A stretch of 64,000 bases of DNA from Berberis thunbergii (GCA_003290165.1 QNQO01001155.1:1-64000); one strand, 5' to 3'. Positions 24,391 to 36,527 are shown, numbered from the stretch's first letter. Made by a program: numbers and translations. The notes: generated by a model not told the origin, from the letters alone.

Positions 24391-24808
24391 GTCTAGTCAC
24401 CCTTCAGGACATACAACGACAAGTCCTCAGAAACCCCAAACTTTGTACGGATTTCAGCGAGGCTAGAGTCAGAAAGCAACCTATCTTCGAAAAACTCCAG
24501 GCCCCTAGCCAAGGTTGCGTCATCAAGAATGTCTTGTTGGACCATAAAAAAGACGAACAATCTTTTCTAATCAGAATATGAGCAGAACAGTATCTTCATA
24601 AGCAAAGAAAATAAAATAGTCAGATTCTGCACTACGGATGACCTAAATAGAGGTTAGGTTCCCGTAACTTTTTCGCTGACCCGATGCACGTTTAATTAAT
24701 GCAGGGTGTGGCAAGCAATGATTCAGACTCAATCATTATGAGTGGCGTATCTTTTCGAGAAATGACTTAGCGAACCGATGTGACTACCCACTAACTTAGG
24801 GGAGTAGG

Positions 24809-25491
24809 TGATGATACACAAAAATGGTCACATCCCTCGGCCATACATGTGTCATGATGATCTCGAGGACTTACGGTCCCCAGCGTCAACCCAACAATGA
24901 TCCGGCCCAAGCGGTTCCAAGCTCGCCTAATTCAGTTCGCCAGACAGACCCGAACTCGTACAACATGCTAGGCCCACACGTCTTACAACTATCCTCAATA
25001 CCCATGAGTCCTATTAAGGCCAATATCTCGAGGATCAGCTTCGAACAGGCAATTATAACAGCTCTCTGTTTCCAACTAGGAAACAAATACCAAAGCACAT
25101 TCCACACAAGGAAACTTCGTTCTACGAATTTCTCTTGGATTGGAAACTATATCCCGCGTATCTAGGAGCACAAGGCTAACATGGAACTTACCTCCTACAA
25201 CACAACTCCTAATTAAATAAGGATCTCCATGAATATCTCCTTCCTAAACTACGTATTTGATGGCCTGGTAGAACCAGGACTCTTGCACTATAAATAAGAC
25301 ATGAGATTGGTAAGCTAAGGTATGCTACAAATTCTTTGTTTACAACATTACACCTTCCTCGGAACCCTGTTTGACTTTAGCATCGGAGTGTCATCGGCCA
25401 CCTCAATGACAGTCTTTGGCTCACGTGTGTTACTTGTGCAGGTCAGCAAGTCAGCGGGACTAGGCAAAGCAGGGAGCGAAAAACGACTACA
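24809..25491 (+). mobile_element. 3' LTR of Tat-type element
   Basis: It starts TGATGATACAC after a purine-rich CTTAGGGGAGTAGG (likely polypurine tract) and ends GACTACA. It is homologous over its length to LTRs at 56008-56683 and 62790-63460. The five bases after it, TCAAC, would be the target duplication, but the 5' partner is absent. Confidence 0.8.
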
Positions 25492-26170
25492 TCAACTAGC
25501 ATACTTATTCTGTGAAATAAATATGTGATCATCAGTTTGCTGCACTTCAATGCCCAAAAAATATGACATTAGACCCATGTCTGTCATTTCAAATTGGTCT
25601 GTCACAACCTCCCTGAATTTTGCATACATATTCTCACAATTTCTTGTAAATATCAAGTCATCAACGTAAGGACAAGCAATCATCATTTCATCGTTAGTGT
25701 TGGACTTGATATAGAGTGTATGTTCGTAAGGGCATTTTTTAAATCCATGTTCCAGCATGTATGTATCGATTCGTGTGTACCACGCACGAGGTGCCTGCTT
25801 TTACAACACCCTTTTCAATCTATAAACATGATTTTCTTCCTTTTTTTCATGTAACAGGGGGCTGCTCAACACATACTTCCTCCTTAAGAAAGCCATTTAG
25901 GAAAGCTAACTTTACATCCATTTGGTGGATTTTCCACTGGTTTTGGGTTGCAAGAGCAACGATCATCCGGATAGTATCCATTGAGGCAGTTGGTGCAAAA
26001 ACTTCAAAATAACCGATTCCAGGTTTTTACTTGTAGCCTTTTACAACTAGCCTCGCCTTATATCGGCCCACCTAATCGTCATGTCTGTACTTTGTCTTGT
26101 ATACGCACTTGACACCTATTGGCTTCTTACCAGGAGGTAAATAAGTCAACTCGCATGTGTCATTTTTTTC
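25492..26170 (-). pseudogene. Copia reverse transcriptase, C-terminally truncated
   Basis: The minus-strand translation contains LPPGKKPIGVK, then YKARLVVKGYK, a QMDVKLAFLNG segment, and the catalytic-site motif YVDDL in the last open block (25758-25492). That is the order of a copia RT. Several stop codons and frameshifts separate the blocks. The frame ends at FISQNKYAS with a stop created at the junction with the Tat LTR. RNase H is absent here. Confidence 0.85.
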
Positions 26171-26499
26171 GATTGAATGAATCTCCTCATCCATAGCAAG
26201 ACTGGGCCACAATCTGCGAGCAAACAAAAATTCACAATTTTTTCATCATCAGTAATATCTTCACTATCATTGTCTATTGTGAGCACATAATAATTTAGGC
26301 GAGCTGGCAACATGATAGTCTGTTTCGGACGTTGTGACGGTGCTGGTAAGGTTGGTGATGGACGTTGTGACGTTGTCTCTACCTCGCGACTCTCATATTG
26401 TTCACTGTCGATAATGACTCCTTTTTGCTCATCGTCTTTTTTATTCCAATCCCATGTTTCATCTTCGACAAATTGAACGTCTCTACTCACAATCACTTT

Positions 26500-27365
26500 T
26501 TTTCACTGGATTATAGAACTTGTAACCCTATGTGACTGTACTGTAGCCGATGAAGATGCACCTCTGGTTTTTGTCATCCAACGTCTTCCTCTTTATGTTT
26601 GGTATATGGGGATATGAAACACACCCAAAAACACGTAAAAATGAAACATCTAGCTTGTTTTTGCTCCAAGATTCTTCTAGTGTTCTCCCAAGAACTCTCT
26701 TTGTTGGACATCTGTTTAACAAATAAATAGCACATGCAACAGCTTCTACAATTTAGCTTTCAACATGCTTCGAGCCATTTAAAAAAGTGTTCTATTTTTT
26801 CTCTCAACCACACCATTTTGCTATGGTGTGTAACTCGCCATCAACTGACGTTTTATTCTTTGAACTTTGGAATAATTATTATATTCATTTGAGGTGAATT
26901 CTCATTCTCTATCAAATCTCAAGGTTTTCAAATTCAAACCACTTTGTTTTTCAACAAGGGCTTTAAATTCTTTGAATTTTCTAAAAGCTTTTGATCTTTC
27001 TGCCAAAAATTATACCTAGTTTTTTCTTAAAAATTCATCCACTAATCCAAATATATACCTTTTATGTCCGATAGATTCCACCTCTACTAGGCCACAAATG
27101 TCGGCGTGCACCAACTCCAGAGGTTAGCTGCTCGTCTGGCTTTTCCATCTGGAAAAAATGTATAGGTGTTGCTTTCCGAGAATAGATCCTTCGCATGGGC
27201 GGTCTGGAGCATCGATCTCTAGTAACCCTGTTACCATCATTTTTTTTGCAAGTAGTTTGATACTTCAAAATTTTAGGTGCCCAAGGCTCAAGTGCTATGA
27301 CAATTTCTATCTTTCAACATTGATGAAAAATTCATCAATGTTTTCGTGTGGAGACTAAAAGGGAA
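26500..27365 (-). pseudogene. Copia pre-integrase and integrase, degenerate
   Basis: Reading the minus strand gives a GAG-pre-integrase stretch (LSLGHLNFE, then LELVHADICG), integrase-core pieces including QNGVVERKNRT, and the tail VFGCVSYPHIP with IFIGYS, which is typical of copia integrases. At least ten stops or shifts break it. The hAT element at 27374-28332 sits upstream, between the protease tail and the pre-integrase part. Confidence 0.8.
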
Positions 27366-27373
27366 CATCCGAT
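27366..27373 (+). repeat. Target-site duplication CATCCGAT (left)
   Basis: This eight-base sequence is repeated exactly at 28333-28340, flanking the hAT element. Confidence 0.95.
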
Positions 27374-28332
27374 TAGGGATGGCAGTGGGGCGGATTTTCA
27401 CGGATATCCGCCCCACTCGCCCCGTTTGGGTCAGATTTGGTAAAGGGTCTATGGAGGTTGGGGCGGATACGGATTTTAAATCTGTATCCATTTATTAATC
27501 GGGGTGGATACGGATTTGGCCATATCCGCCCCACGGATATCCTTTTAATTGATAAAATTATAGAAATGCCCTTCAGCTGTATAAAGGAAATACTAACCTC
27601 ACATTTTAATTTCTCAGTTCTCACTCGAAGGAGCCGAAGCCGCCTCACTCTCCCCTCCCCTCCCCCGCCTTACTCTCCTCCCCTCCCCGTCTTACTCTCC
27701 CCTCCCTTCTCCGCCTTACTCTCCCCCTCCCTTCCCCGACTTCCCCACTAGCAGGAGCCGAAGAGGTCTCACTCACAATCGTCTCAGGTCTCCTTCTTCT
27801 TCTTCTTCTCTTTTACAGTTTGCAGTGAAGAACTCAACTCAAAGTCAAGAACAGAGCATCAGAGATTTGGATTTGAGATCTGATCCATCAGAGATCCGGG
27901 ATCTGATCTATCAAAGATCTCAGAGATTCTTTAAATCGATTTTTTTTTGTAATTTGTTGTATGGTTTTTTGTAATTTTTTTTTTGTAATTTTTTTTTATA
28001 ATTTTTGTAATCCTTGTAATCTCTGTAATTTTTTTTTTATTTTTTTAATCTCTGTAATTTGTTGTATGACTTTTTTTTTATAATTTTCTGTAATCTCTGT
28101 AATTTGTTGTATGGGTTTTTTTTATAATTTTTTGTAATCTACGTAGAAGTATCTTTTAATGTATGTATTTATGAATGAAGAGTTTTTTTAACGGATATGT
28201 GGCTGGGGCGGAGGTGGTTTTTAAATAATTTTGTAAATGGATTGGCGGGGAGGATTTGGGGATCAATTATTCTTGACGAGGCGGAGATGGATTTGCTCAA
28301 ATCCGCCCCAATCTATCCCGTTGCCATCCCTA
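27374..28332. mobile_element. Non-autonomous hAT element, 959 bp
   Basis: The ends are TAGGGATGGCAGTGGGGCGG and its inverted partner ATCCCGTTGCCATCCCTA, flanked by exact 8-bp duplications CATCCGAT. Both features fit the hAT superfamily. The interior has TATCCGCCCC-rich subterminal motifs, a C/T-rich block at 27640-27745 and T-rich tracts at 27940-28140. No transposase is encoded. Confidence 0.95.
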
Positions 28333-28340
28333 CATCCGAT

Positions 28341-29382
28341 TCTTCGTCATTTGCACTTTTGCAATCATCTAGTTATTTTGGACTTTAATCCATTTTGAAT
28401 ATCAATTTTGTGCCTTCTTTAAAAAAAAGTTGGCCCATGCTCAGCAAATTCCAAAATAGTCTCGAGACAAACACACATTTGCAATTGTAACATTCTTACC
28501 ATTCTTGGATTGAATGTTGATGTTACCTTTTCCCATTACTGGAATTTGAGTGATTCTACACAGCGAGGAAATGAGCGAGGGAAGTGAGGTGGCGGGGGTG
28601 GGAGCCGTTCATTCCGCTTGGGATGCGCGCACAAAAATTCAACGCATGTATCTCGAGTGGAGTGAACAGCTCCCACCCCCGCCACCTCACTTCCCTCGCT
28701 CGTTTCCTCGCTCATTTCCTCGACACTTAGAATTTCTGCTGGAATTTTGGATTTATTTCCAAAATTGACTTCTCCACTTACAGACTCATCTAGTTGTGTG
28801 TTTTGCGTCTGGTTCATCTTTACATGCCAGTAACATGTTGTCATCAACATTGGTGGTGTTCGCATGCTCCGCCTCCTCGTCTGACAACTTCGTTTGACAT
28901 TCATTTTTAAAATGTCCAAATCTATTACAACTAAAACATTTGCATTTGACTTGCCTCGTGCTCTAGTGTAACCTCCACGATTTCTTTGAACATTATCATC
29001 ACTTTTCTCTTTGTTTGAGAAATTAAAATTTCACCTCGACCATTGCGATAGGCTGGCTCCATGATTTGATTGCACCACTCGGCTTTGTAAAGCCTGCTCG
29101 AAACTTGAACTTGGTGCCTTCTGGCTCGTTCGTTGCTCATGTGAGCACAACGAACTCAATAATTGCTTGATTTTCATGTTTGAAATATCTTGAGATTCTT
29201 CAATTGCTGCGACGACTTAATCGAACTTTGTGATGAAAAATCGCATGATCTTTTCCATGACTATTTCGTCTGAGAGGTCCTCGCCATTAACTTTCAACTG
29301 GTTAACCACAGATTGAACTCAATCGAAATACGTTGAGAGATGGTCTCCGAATCGTTCATGCGCCATGACTCGAAATCGCCTT
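28341..29382 (-). pseudogene. Copia gag C-terminal part and protease tail, split
   Basis: The minus strand from 29382 reads LQGDFES, then RMNDSETIS, a UBN2-type gag segment. A zinc knuckle CFSCNRFGHFKNEC follows at about 28895-28941. After the MITE insertion the sequence GNINIQSKNGKNVTIANV corresponds to the region just after the protease active site. Stops are present. The N-terminal half lies at 34005-34363, on the other side of the 29388-33999 insertion. Confidence 0.8.
28548..28738. mobile_element. Mutator-like MITE, 191 bp, strongly palindromic
   Basis: It is flanked by exact 9-bp duplications CTGGAATTT (28539-28547 and 28739-28747), which fits Mutator-like elements. The arms GAGGAAATGAGCGAGGGAAG and the inverse CTTCCCTCGCTCGTTTCCTC pair over most of the length, leaving a short centre near 28630-28665. 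It lies in copia gag. Confidence 0.85.
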
Positions 29383-29387
29383 GTAAT

Positions 29388-30200
29388 TGTTGGAAATATG
29401 GCTTTTTAAAATAAAAGAATATGGATGTTTAACAGGTTTCGATCCCTGGATCTCTCTCTCTAATATTGGTCCCATATCTATTATACAACTCTTTGTGATA
29501 GAGTTTATAAGGAAATTGTTAAGACTTGGGCTTGGACCCCTTGGGGGTACCACTCTTTTATGAAGAGGGGAGAGATAGACTATTTCCATGTTTTCTCTTA
29601 AATGCGATTACGTTTAGATTTTCCATGCATTGCACCATGATTTTTGCCCCACATTTTTAATACAAATATGTATCTAGACGTTTTCTCATTCTCCACGTTT
29701 TTCATGCAAATGCATCTAGACAAGACTTTGTCCATGTATCTAGACGCTTTTCTAAATCCCACATGTTTATCATGTTTTTATTTAATTAAATCCTCCACGC
29801 GATGTATCTAGTCATGTTTCTATATTTCAATGAATATACTTTCTCCTATAAATATAACACAACTTAGAGTTTAGAAAAAAAAATAAGATATAAGAAGAGA
29901 AGATCAAAACAAGAGTTCTTCCTTTTTGCAATAAGAGAGATTTCATTTTGGTAATTAGTTAATTCATTTTGTATTCCAATCAAAGAAGTGTTTTTAGCTT
30001 TGTTAAATTATTTACAATGTATTGATGATTCCGAGCAAAAACAAGTGTTTAAGGGTGATAGTATTTCGTTCATCAAATGTGCAATTGATTGAACGAGACA
30101 GAGAAGATTCTGGGCTGTTTTATCCTGGGGACGGCGGGGCTAGTACACTGCTTGCACAATCTTGGGCAGAGCCGCGAAACGTCTTTTAATCTTAGTCACA
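29388..30200 (+). repeat. Left inverted LTR-like arm
   Basis: It is homologous, in reverse, to 33040-33999. It contains CCTATAAATATAACAC at about 29845 as a likely LTR promoter. Compared with the right arm it lacks the outermost 41 bases and an internal stretch near 33640-33770. The shared block ends at GCGAAACGTCTT. Confidence 0.8.
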
Positions 30201-30700
30201 ACACCAGTAGATAGAAACTCTCTAATTGTACTGTGCTTACGACGTATTTGTCGTTTCTTGCCGTTATAATAACGGTTCTGTATTTTTCGCAATAGCCGCG
30301 GTACTATCGCGATGGATCAATACAGCTAGAATCGGTCTTTCCCATAAAGGGATCTCTGCTAGCAGGTGTCTTAGCCAACCTGCTTCTTCACTAGCCGTGG
30401 CTAGTGCTATCATTTTTTACTCCATCGTGGACTGTGCCAGAATGGTAAGTTTCTTTGATTTTCAAGAAACAGCTACACCAGCTATATTAAAATATAGTCA
30501 CTGGTGACTATGGAGTCATCTGAGAGGGTGTTCCAATCAGCATCGCTATATCCTTCAAGAACAGCGGATAACTTCTGATTATGTAATCCGAGGTTCTTAG
30601 TCCTCTTAAGGTAATCCTCCTCGACTGAAGAGACATAGTAATCGTGGCCAAGGTTTTAAGAAAGTCGTTTCCGTTTACTTCTCCTAGGCTCAAATTCTAT
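30200..30700 (-). pseudogene. Copia RNase H fragment
   Basis: On the minus strand the pieces YLKRTKNLGLHNQKLSAVL, GYSDADWNTLSDDS, then LATASEEAGWLRHLL and LIHRDSTAAIAK match the copia RNase H region. The last readable part is REFLSTGVV, just before the usual C-terminal motif, where the sequence passes into the left LTR-like arm. Stops and shifts are present. It differs in position from the enclosing copia element and belongs to another copy. Confidence 0.75.
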
Positions 30701-33039
30701 GACTTTATCAGTTTCATGCATCCTTATCATAGACACGTTATTTGAGGATGTACCCCCCACTATTCCTCGAAATAACCCCCACTATGCCTCGAAAATAAAT
30801 GCAATTTATCTTTTCATGAATAATTCCTTGAGAAACACAAAAAAATCTTCTCACAAAAAATTAGGTTCCACAAAATTATTTTTAGCATGTATAAAAATAT
30901 ACGTAAGCTTTCCATTAAAAAACTTTTGAACTTTGGTCCCTCTAACTATTGTCATAAACAGGTTTAGCCACTTTTTGAATGCATATTAAATTACGGTCCT
31001 TTTGCTAGCTAAAGCAGACCGTGCATTCAAATGTTAAGGACTCACACAATGAGAATATTGAATAAAATACTCATTCTATTCACCTCGCTATTCTCATTTT
31101 CTTTTAAGTTCAAGTATCAACGCAAAATATCATTAGAAAACGTACCTTAAATTCAGCTTCTGAATTTTTTTTCAGTCTTTGATGTAATCACCAAGCTATA
31201 TTTGTGCATAAAAGCAACCTTTGGGAATTTAGTTGCAGACTTAGATGGTAAAGGTTCCATTGCAAAACCAAGCACTAACTTGAATTGTTCTAGATTGCCA
31301 TCAACAAAAAAGATTAGATCCACCAACATCATCATCATGAGAACACATTTTTTCCACAAGAATTCATGTCCTCTACCAAATAGTAAAACATTGAATACTA
31401 AATGAAGAATATATAAAGATGTGGGTGACCCTTCACTCCTAAAAACATTCATTGAATAAACAGCTAGCAATTCGTAAGGCACCAAATAGCTACTATGGAT
31501 TTTACCTTCCAACCTTATCAAAATCAACTTTCCCTCATGCCCTAATCTTGAAATGTTAAAAAATCAAACCATGTGAAAATCCGGCCAACTTATGGTCTGA
31601 GCAAAATCATTTATAGAGTGACATCAAGAACAAAATTCACAGGTCAATCTGTATACAAATGATTCCTTATAGCCTCCTTATTTCAATTTAACATCAAACC
31701 TCAATTGTAACATTAATCACAAAGTTTTCTTTTCATCAATGATATTGAGAAATAGAAGCATACCCAATTTTCACAATAGATCAATTATTCTTCTCACCAA
31801 AACTGAATCATCCAAGGTGCATAACATAATTATCATAGAACCGCATACTCATTATCTAAAGAATATATGGGAGTAACATGCATAGTTGATATTGTTCACT
31901 TTTCACGAAATGTTCAAATGGAATTTATTGATTCAAATTTCATGATATTCCAACTCAGAAAGTCTAAAAGAGCAGCACCTTTAATTAAAATTCTATGAAA
32001 TTTAATTTTAAAGCATGGTGTTCTATTCATACACAATCTCCTCTAGTTAGTCCTCCATGGGTTTAGAGTCTATACTAAATTTTCATTGTCAACAAGTTTA
32101 CATATATGTCAATCCCCATACTAATGCTTTTATGATACAAAACAATCTAGCACTGGCCCAATCATCCTTTTAATTCGAAGCAAAAAAAGTAATCAACTCA
32201 GTGATAGATTAAAGCACTGTTTTGATAAATTAGGTTTTTGTAACCAAAACCTAGGGAGAAACCAAATTCAGAATTAAAAGATGACATATCCTTATCCTTA
32301 TGATCCCAATTTAAAATTAAAAATAGAACTAGCAATCAAAATAATATTTTTTCTCTACTAGTGACCATTAGGAAAACTAATCATATCAGCAAAATCAAAT
32401 ATATCTTAGCTACCCTTTTGTCTAATCATATTTGATTTTGTTTCGACAAGTTGTTCATCAATATGGAAGTTAAACCAAGGTTTATTTTTTTTATTTTTTT
32501 ATTTTCGTGAGGACAATCGCCACAACATATAGATTCCTCGTCGAAGATCTATCCATTATAATTATACCATCAAATGTGGTTCTCATCCCGGAGCAGTGCG
32601 ATAGAGGGATGATACTTTCAAAACCATCCAAAATTCCTTTTCCAATCCAAAAAAATTGTTGCGAGTGTGTGGGTGTTCTACATGCTTCAGATGTAAATTT
32701 AATTCACAAAGATTTAGAGGGAAAAATGAGGGCATATCTCTTAAAAAGGGTATCCCATGCAATTCCTCAGGAAAATAAGCAACCAACTTTTCCTTCAGTT
32801 TTCACATCAAAGTAATGTTTGGCAACCTAATCAATTTCATTACTTGTACCATCTTCTTTTTATATTTCCGTAATTTATATTATGAAAAATAAAGGGATCA
32901 TTCTTTTAATCTTAGTCATAGCAAGAAGACCGTCACTTAAAAAATTGTTGTTACTGCTGTATAAGATTCAAATAAAAAGTTAGGAACGAAGGTACCAATT
33001 TGTTCTTGGGTTGAGTCGCGGACTAGGTCGCTCTCTTTA
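30701..33039. other. Composite interior, mostly unassigned
   Basis: This AT-rich stretch has no mobile-element coding sequence that I recognise apart from a possible host fragment at 31153-31527. A frame at 32507-32815 (102 aa, plus) and its reverse shadow could not be assigned. A 16-base sequence CTTTTAATCTTAGTCA occurs at about 32904 and again at about 30185, at the edge of the left arm. Confidence 0.4.
31153..31527 (-). pseudogene. Possible DUF295/KIB-type F-box protein fragment
   Basis: A 124-residue open frame contains ELLAVY, LVFNVLLFGRGHEF, then LVDLIFFVDGNLEQF. That order resembles the C-terminal beta-propeller part of plant DUF295 (KIB-type) F-box proteins, where a GELL motif, an LFLG-x-(N/R)HSF motif and an IYFTDD motif follow one another. 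The match is by eye only and weak. If right, it is a host gene piece carried between inverted LTR-like arms. Otherwise it is an unassigned frame. Confidence 0.3.
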
Positions 33040-33999
33040 AGACGTTTCGCGGCTCTGCCCAAGATTGTGCAAGCAGTGTACTAGCCCCGTCGTCCCCAGG
33101 ATAAAACAACCCATAATCTTCTCTGTCTCGTTCAATCAATTGCACATTCGATGAACGGAATACTATCACCCTTAAACACTTGTTTTTGCTCGGAATCATC
33201 AATTCATTGTAAATAATTTAACAAAGCTAAAAACACTTCTTTGATTGGAATACAAAATGAATTAACTAATTACCAAAATGAAATCTCTCTTATTGCAAAA
33301 AGGAAGAACTCTTGTTTTGATTTTCTCTTCTTATATCTTTTTTTTTCTAAACTCTAAGTTGTGTTATATTTATAGGAGAAAGTATATTCATTGAAATACA
33401 TAAACATGACTAGATACATCGCGAGGAGGATTTAATTAAATAAAAACATGATAAACATGTGGGATTTAGAAAAGCGTCTAGATACATGGACAAAGTCTTG
33501 TCTAGATGCATTTGCATGAAAAACATGGAGAATGAGAAAACGTCTAGATACAAATTTGGATTAAAAACGTGGGGCAAAAATCATGGCGCAATGCATGGAA
33601 AATCTAAACGTAATCGCATTTAAGAGAAAACGTGGAAATAGGAAGAAGTCAGATTCATGTACAAAATTCTGTCTAGATTCATTCGTTCTTCATAAATTCG
33701 TAGCAAAAAGAATGGGTTGCTCTCTTAATGACCCGACCCGACCCGACGGACGGCGAGCGCGAGAGTCTATCTCTCCCCTCTTCATAAAAGAGTGGTACCC
33801 CCAAGGGATCCAAGCCCAAGTCCTAACAATCTTCTTATAAACTCTATCACAAAGAGTTGTATAGTAGATATGAGACCAATATTAGAGAGAGAGATCCAGA
33901 GATCGAAACCTGTTAAACACCCATTTTCTTTTATTTTAAAAAGCCATATTTCCAACAATCCCTCACTTGGATTTTTAAAACAATTCTATATTTCCAACA
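33040..33999 (-). repeat. Right inverted LTR-like arm
   Basis: This is a reverse-orientation copy of 29388-30200, longer by an outer 41 bases that repeat TGTTGGAAATAT and by an internal stretch at about 33640-33770. The promoter-like TATAAATATAACAC is at about 33360 on the minus strand. Confidence 0.8.
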
Positions 34000-34004
34000 G
34001 TAAC

Positions 34005-34363
34005 GTCTGAAGCCGCACTCGCTTCGCACGATCATCACCTTTGTAGGAATTTGTCAGCATATCCCATGTTGCCTTCGTCGTCTCCGCACTTGATATTTTT
34101 TCAAATATTGGTTTTCTACTACTTGGAAGATGGAATACAATGCCTTTTAGTTTTTCTTCCGAGTTCCCACTTTCCACCAACAAGTTTTTCTCCTCCTTTT
34201 CCAAGCCGTCAAATGCTTTTAAATCAGCTACCTCAGTGTAGCCGCCCTACACCAAATTCCACAGATCTTGTTATTTGAAGAATGCCTTTAGTTAGACTAA
34301 CCAGTTGTCCAAAATTTTCCCATTTAACTTGAAAAGTTGCAATTGAATGGAGTTGGAGGCCAT
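34005..34363 (-). pseudogene. Copia gag N-terminal part
   Basis: The ATG at 34363 opens MASNSIQLQLFKLNGKILDN, a typical copia gag start. After two stops come RKPIFEKISSAETTKATWD and NSYKGDDRAKRVRLQT, the UBN2-type gag domain. The reading is interrupted at 34005 by the composite insertion and resumes at 29382. A primer-site-like TAGTATCAAATCC lies just upstream. Confidence 0.8.
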
Positions 34364-35249
34364 GATCTAATTGGATTTGATACTAATTGTTGTTACTAAT
34401 ACTCAGACTTTAAACTTACACTACACCAAAAATATCAATTCGCAACGGTTTGGGACCATGAGGGTAACCTATTATCACGGGTTAGAGGCCTGGCCATTTT
34501 AGGCGTCGCCAAATCAGCTTTGACAGCTATAAACCGAGGCAACACTTATTAGCAACGGTTTTATGTTCGAGGACGCTTGATTATTTTCTGCATTTAGCCA
34601 CGGTTACCTGACATGGCTAGATGCTCCACGTTCCCTAACCGTGGCAACATATATCAATTATTTTGAATTTCTTTGGTCTCACAGCCGTTGCAAGCATGAA
34701 GGCCACGGTTGTAAGCCGTTGCAAGAATGAACGACCACGGTTTTAAGTCGTTGCAAGAATAAACGCCCACGGTTGTAAGCCGTTGCCAATCAAAACAAAA
34801 TTAAAAAAAAAATCTAGTTTGTTGCGAGGGTTTGAAACCGTTGCAAATTAATATAATCGAAAAAAAATTTACATTTTTTTTGCTGCTGCAGCAAAATCAC
34901 AGCCCCACACCTGCAAAATCAATCCTTACTAAGATCGACCAGACACTTGCCATGTGTCGTGTACCCGTGCCTACGACACGGCTATCGTGTCATGCCTCCG
35001 ACACGAATAGGATTCCACAAACTTAATGCTAGATAAATACAAAATCAACCGTAAAATGAAACCTTGGAATTGCATTCAAATGGAACCGTAAAATAGAACC
35101 TTGGAATTACACATATGGAGAAAAAGACGTTAATCAATCAGTTATATCCTTTTACCTATATAGAACAACTTATCTAAGTATGCTTCATTGTAATTATTTA
35201 AGAAAGAAATAATATAGATATGGGAGGTGCACATAAACCACGGTACGAA

Positions 35250-35500
35250 GTAGTAATCACAAAACATGACCTTTGAATCAAGCAACTTCTCAAGACTGTT
35301 GATACACTTTGATAGATCCGCTTGACTGGAACCACCTGAAAGAGTTATGTGCCAAAACAAATTAAAAAGACCAAGCGCAATTCAAATCGAGATATTCAAG
35401 AAGTAATTTGACGTGAGCGGCTTATTTGGGCTACCTCCAACAGCTTGATACTCCGCCCTGATCTTCTGCTTCATTGTGTCAGACAACTTTATCTGCAATT
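35250..35500 (-). pseudogene. Unrecognised host gene, two exons in CACTA 2
   Basis: On the minus strand, exon A (35492-35435) follows acceptor AATTGCAG and gives IKLSDTMKQKIRAEYQAVG. A GTAGCC donor leads through a roughly 100-base intron to acceptor TCTTTCAG. Exon B, from 35335, reads GGSSQADLSKCINSLEKLL. Joining restores one reading frame across the splice, which supports a real gene origin. I do not recognise the protein. Flanking exons are not found in the element. Confidence 0.55.
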
Positions 35501-36527
35501 CAAATATGCAATATTCATACTTTATTCCTTTCTCCTTCATTTCGACGTCCAAGTTTTACGTGTGAGTTCAGTGCATGAAAATAGCTTCATCTTGTGTTAT
35601 TAAAACATACTGTATAGTTAAACATGATTCTTGTTTGTTAAGCCTGCAACAAATATTGAAAGTATGAGGAAATATTTGTTATGCACTTGTAAATTCCTTT
35701 CAAGTGATTCTTCCAGGTGCAAAAACTTTAAATGCTTTTGCAAAAGTTGAAAAGAGGGAAGCGTTGGAGTTTGTTAAGCTTATCTAAGAAAAAAAGAAAA
35801 CATTTGGTTCAACATAGAAACCACAGTGAAAGTGAGAGTACTCCTGGTGAGAACGTGGTGAATGCTACTCCCATAAAATATGAAAAATGTTAATCTCAAA
35901 AAATTTCAAAACTACTTTATTAGTTTTTTTTATTTCTAACAAGGCCATACATATGGATCACAAAGTCATAGAACAATCCACTTGGAAATTTAACTCATAA
36001 ACAAAGCAATGCCAAATTGTGTTACTGAAATCAACTAGAAATACCATATGAAGGATATGTAAACTAGTTTGTCTCAAGTGTAAAGCGAGACAAGCACAAT
36101 TTGTGCATTACAATTCATAAACAGAGACAGTAGATACAAACGGCTGATAAGCAAAGTCAATGAAGTTGAAACACAAAACCCCAAATTCAACTCTAGTAAA
36201 CATTAAGTAGATCAAAAAGTGCTGAGAAAATACAAATTTGTTACAATTTAGAAGAAACCACACAAACTAAACTAACATGGCAAATCTACATCTACAAAAA
36301 ATAGTGTTGAAGAAAATCAACAACACTCACAAAGAAATCTTGTATGTAAGATAGTGAATTGAGCAGATCCAGAGAGGAGGAGGAGAAGAAGTATAAAAGC
36401 AAATGCAAAGAAAATTGGCAAAGGGGTTATGAGTGAGGCGAGGCAAACGAAAAAGGGGATGTTTTGTAATCACAACAACTAAAAGGAAGAAAGGCTTTAT
36501 ACAATAGAATAAAAGAAATACTGAAAC

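Larger units (their letters stand above)
20587..25491 (+). mobile_element. Ty3/gypsy Tat-type retrotransposon, 3' half
   Basis: The segment matches the 3' non-coding region after integrase at 60420-60845 and ends in a 683-bp LTR (24809-25491) homologous to LTRs at 56008 and 62790. It carries tandem repeats and an antisense ORF between pol and the 3' LTR, a layout described for Tat-lineage elements. LTR, gag and pol of the 5' half are missing. Its 3' LTR abuts copia RT sequence, so it inserted into that element. Confidence 0.75.
29388..33999. mobile_element. 4.6 kb composite bounded by inverted LTR-like arms
   Basis: The left end TGTTGGAAATATGG and right end ATATTTCCAACA are flanked by GTAAT (29383-29387) and GTAAC (34000-34004), a 5-bp duplication with one change. 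The left arm (29388 to about 30200) and right arm (about 33040 to 33999) are inverted copies of one LTR-like sequence with a TATAAATATA box, not direct repeats. The interior holds a copia RNase H piece and a possible DUF295-like fragment. It interrupts copia gag between LQT and LQGDFES. Confidence 0.75.
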
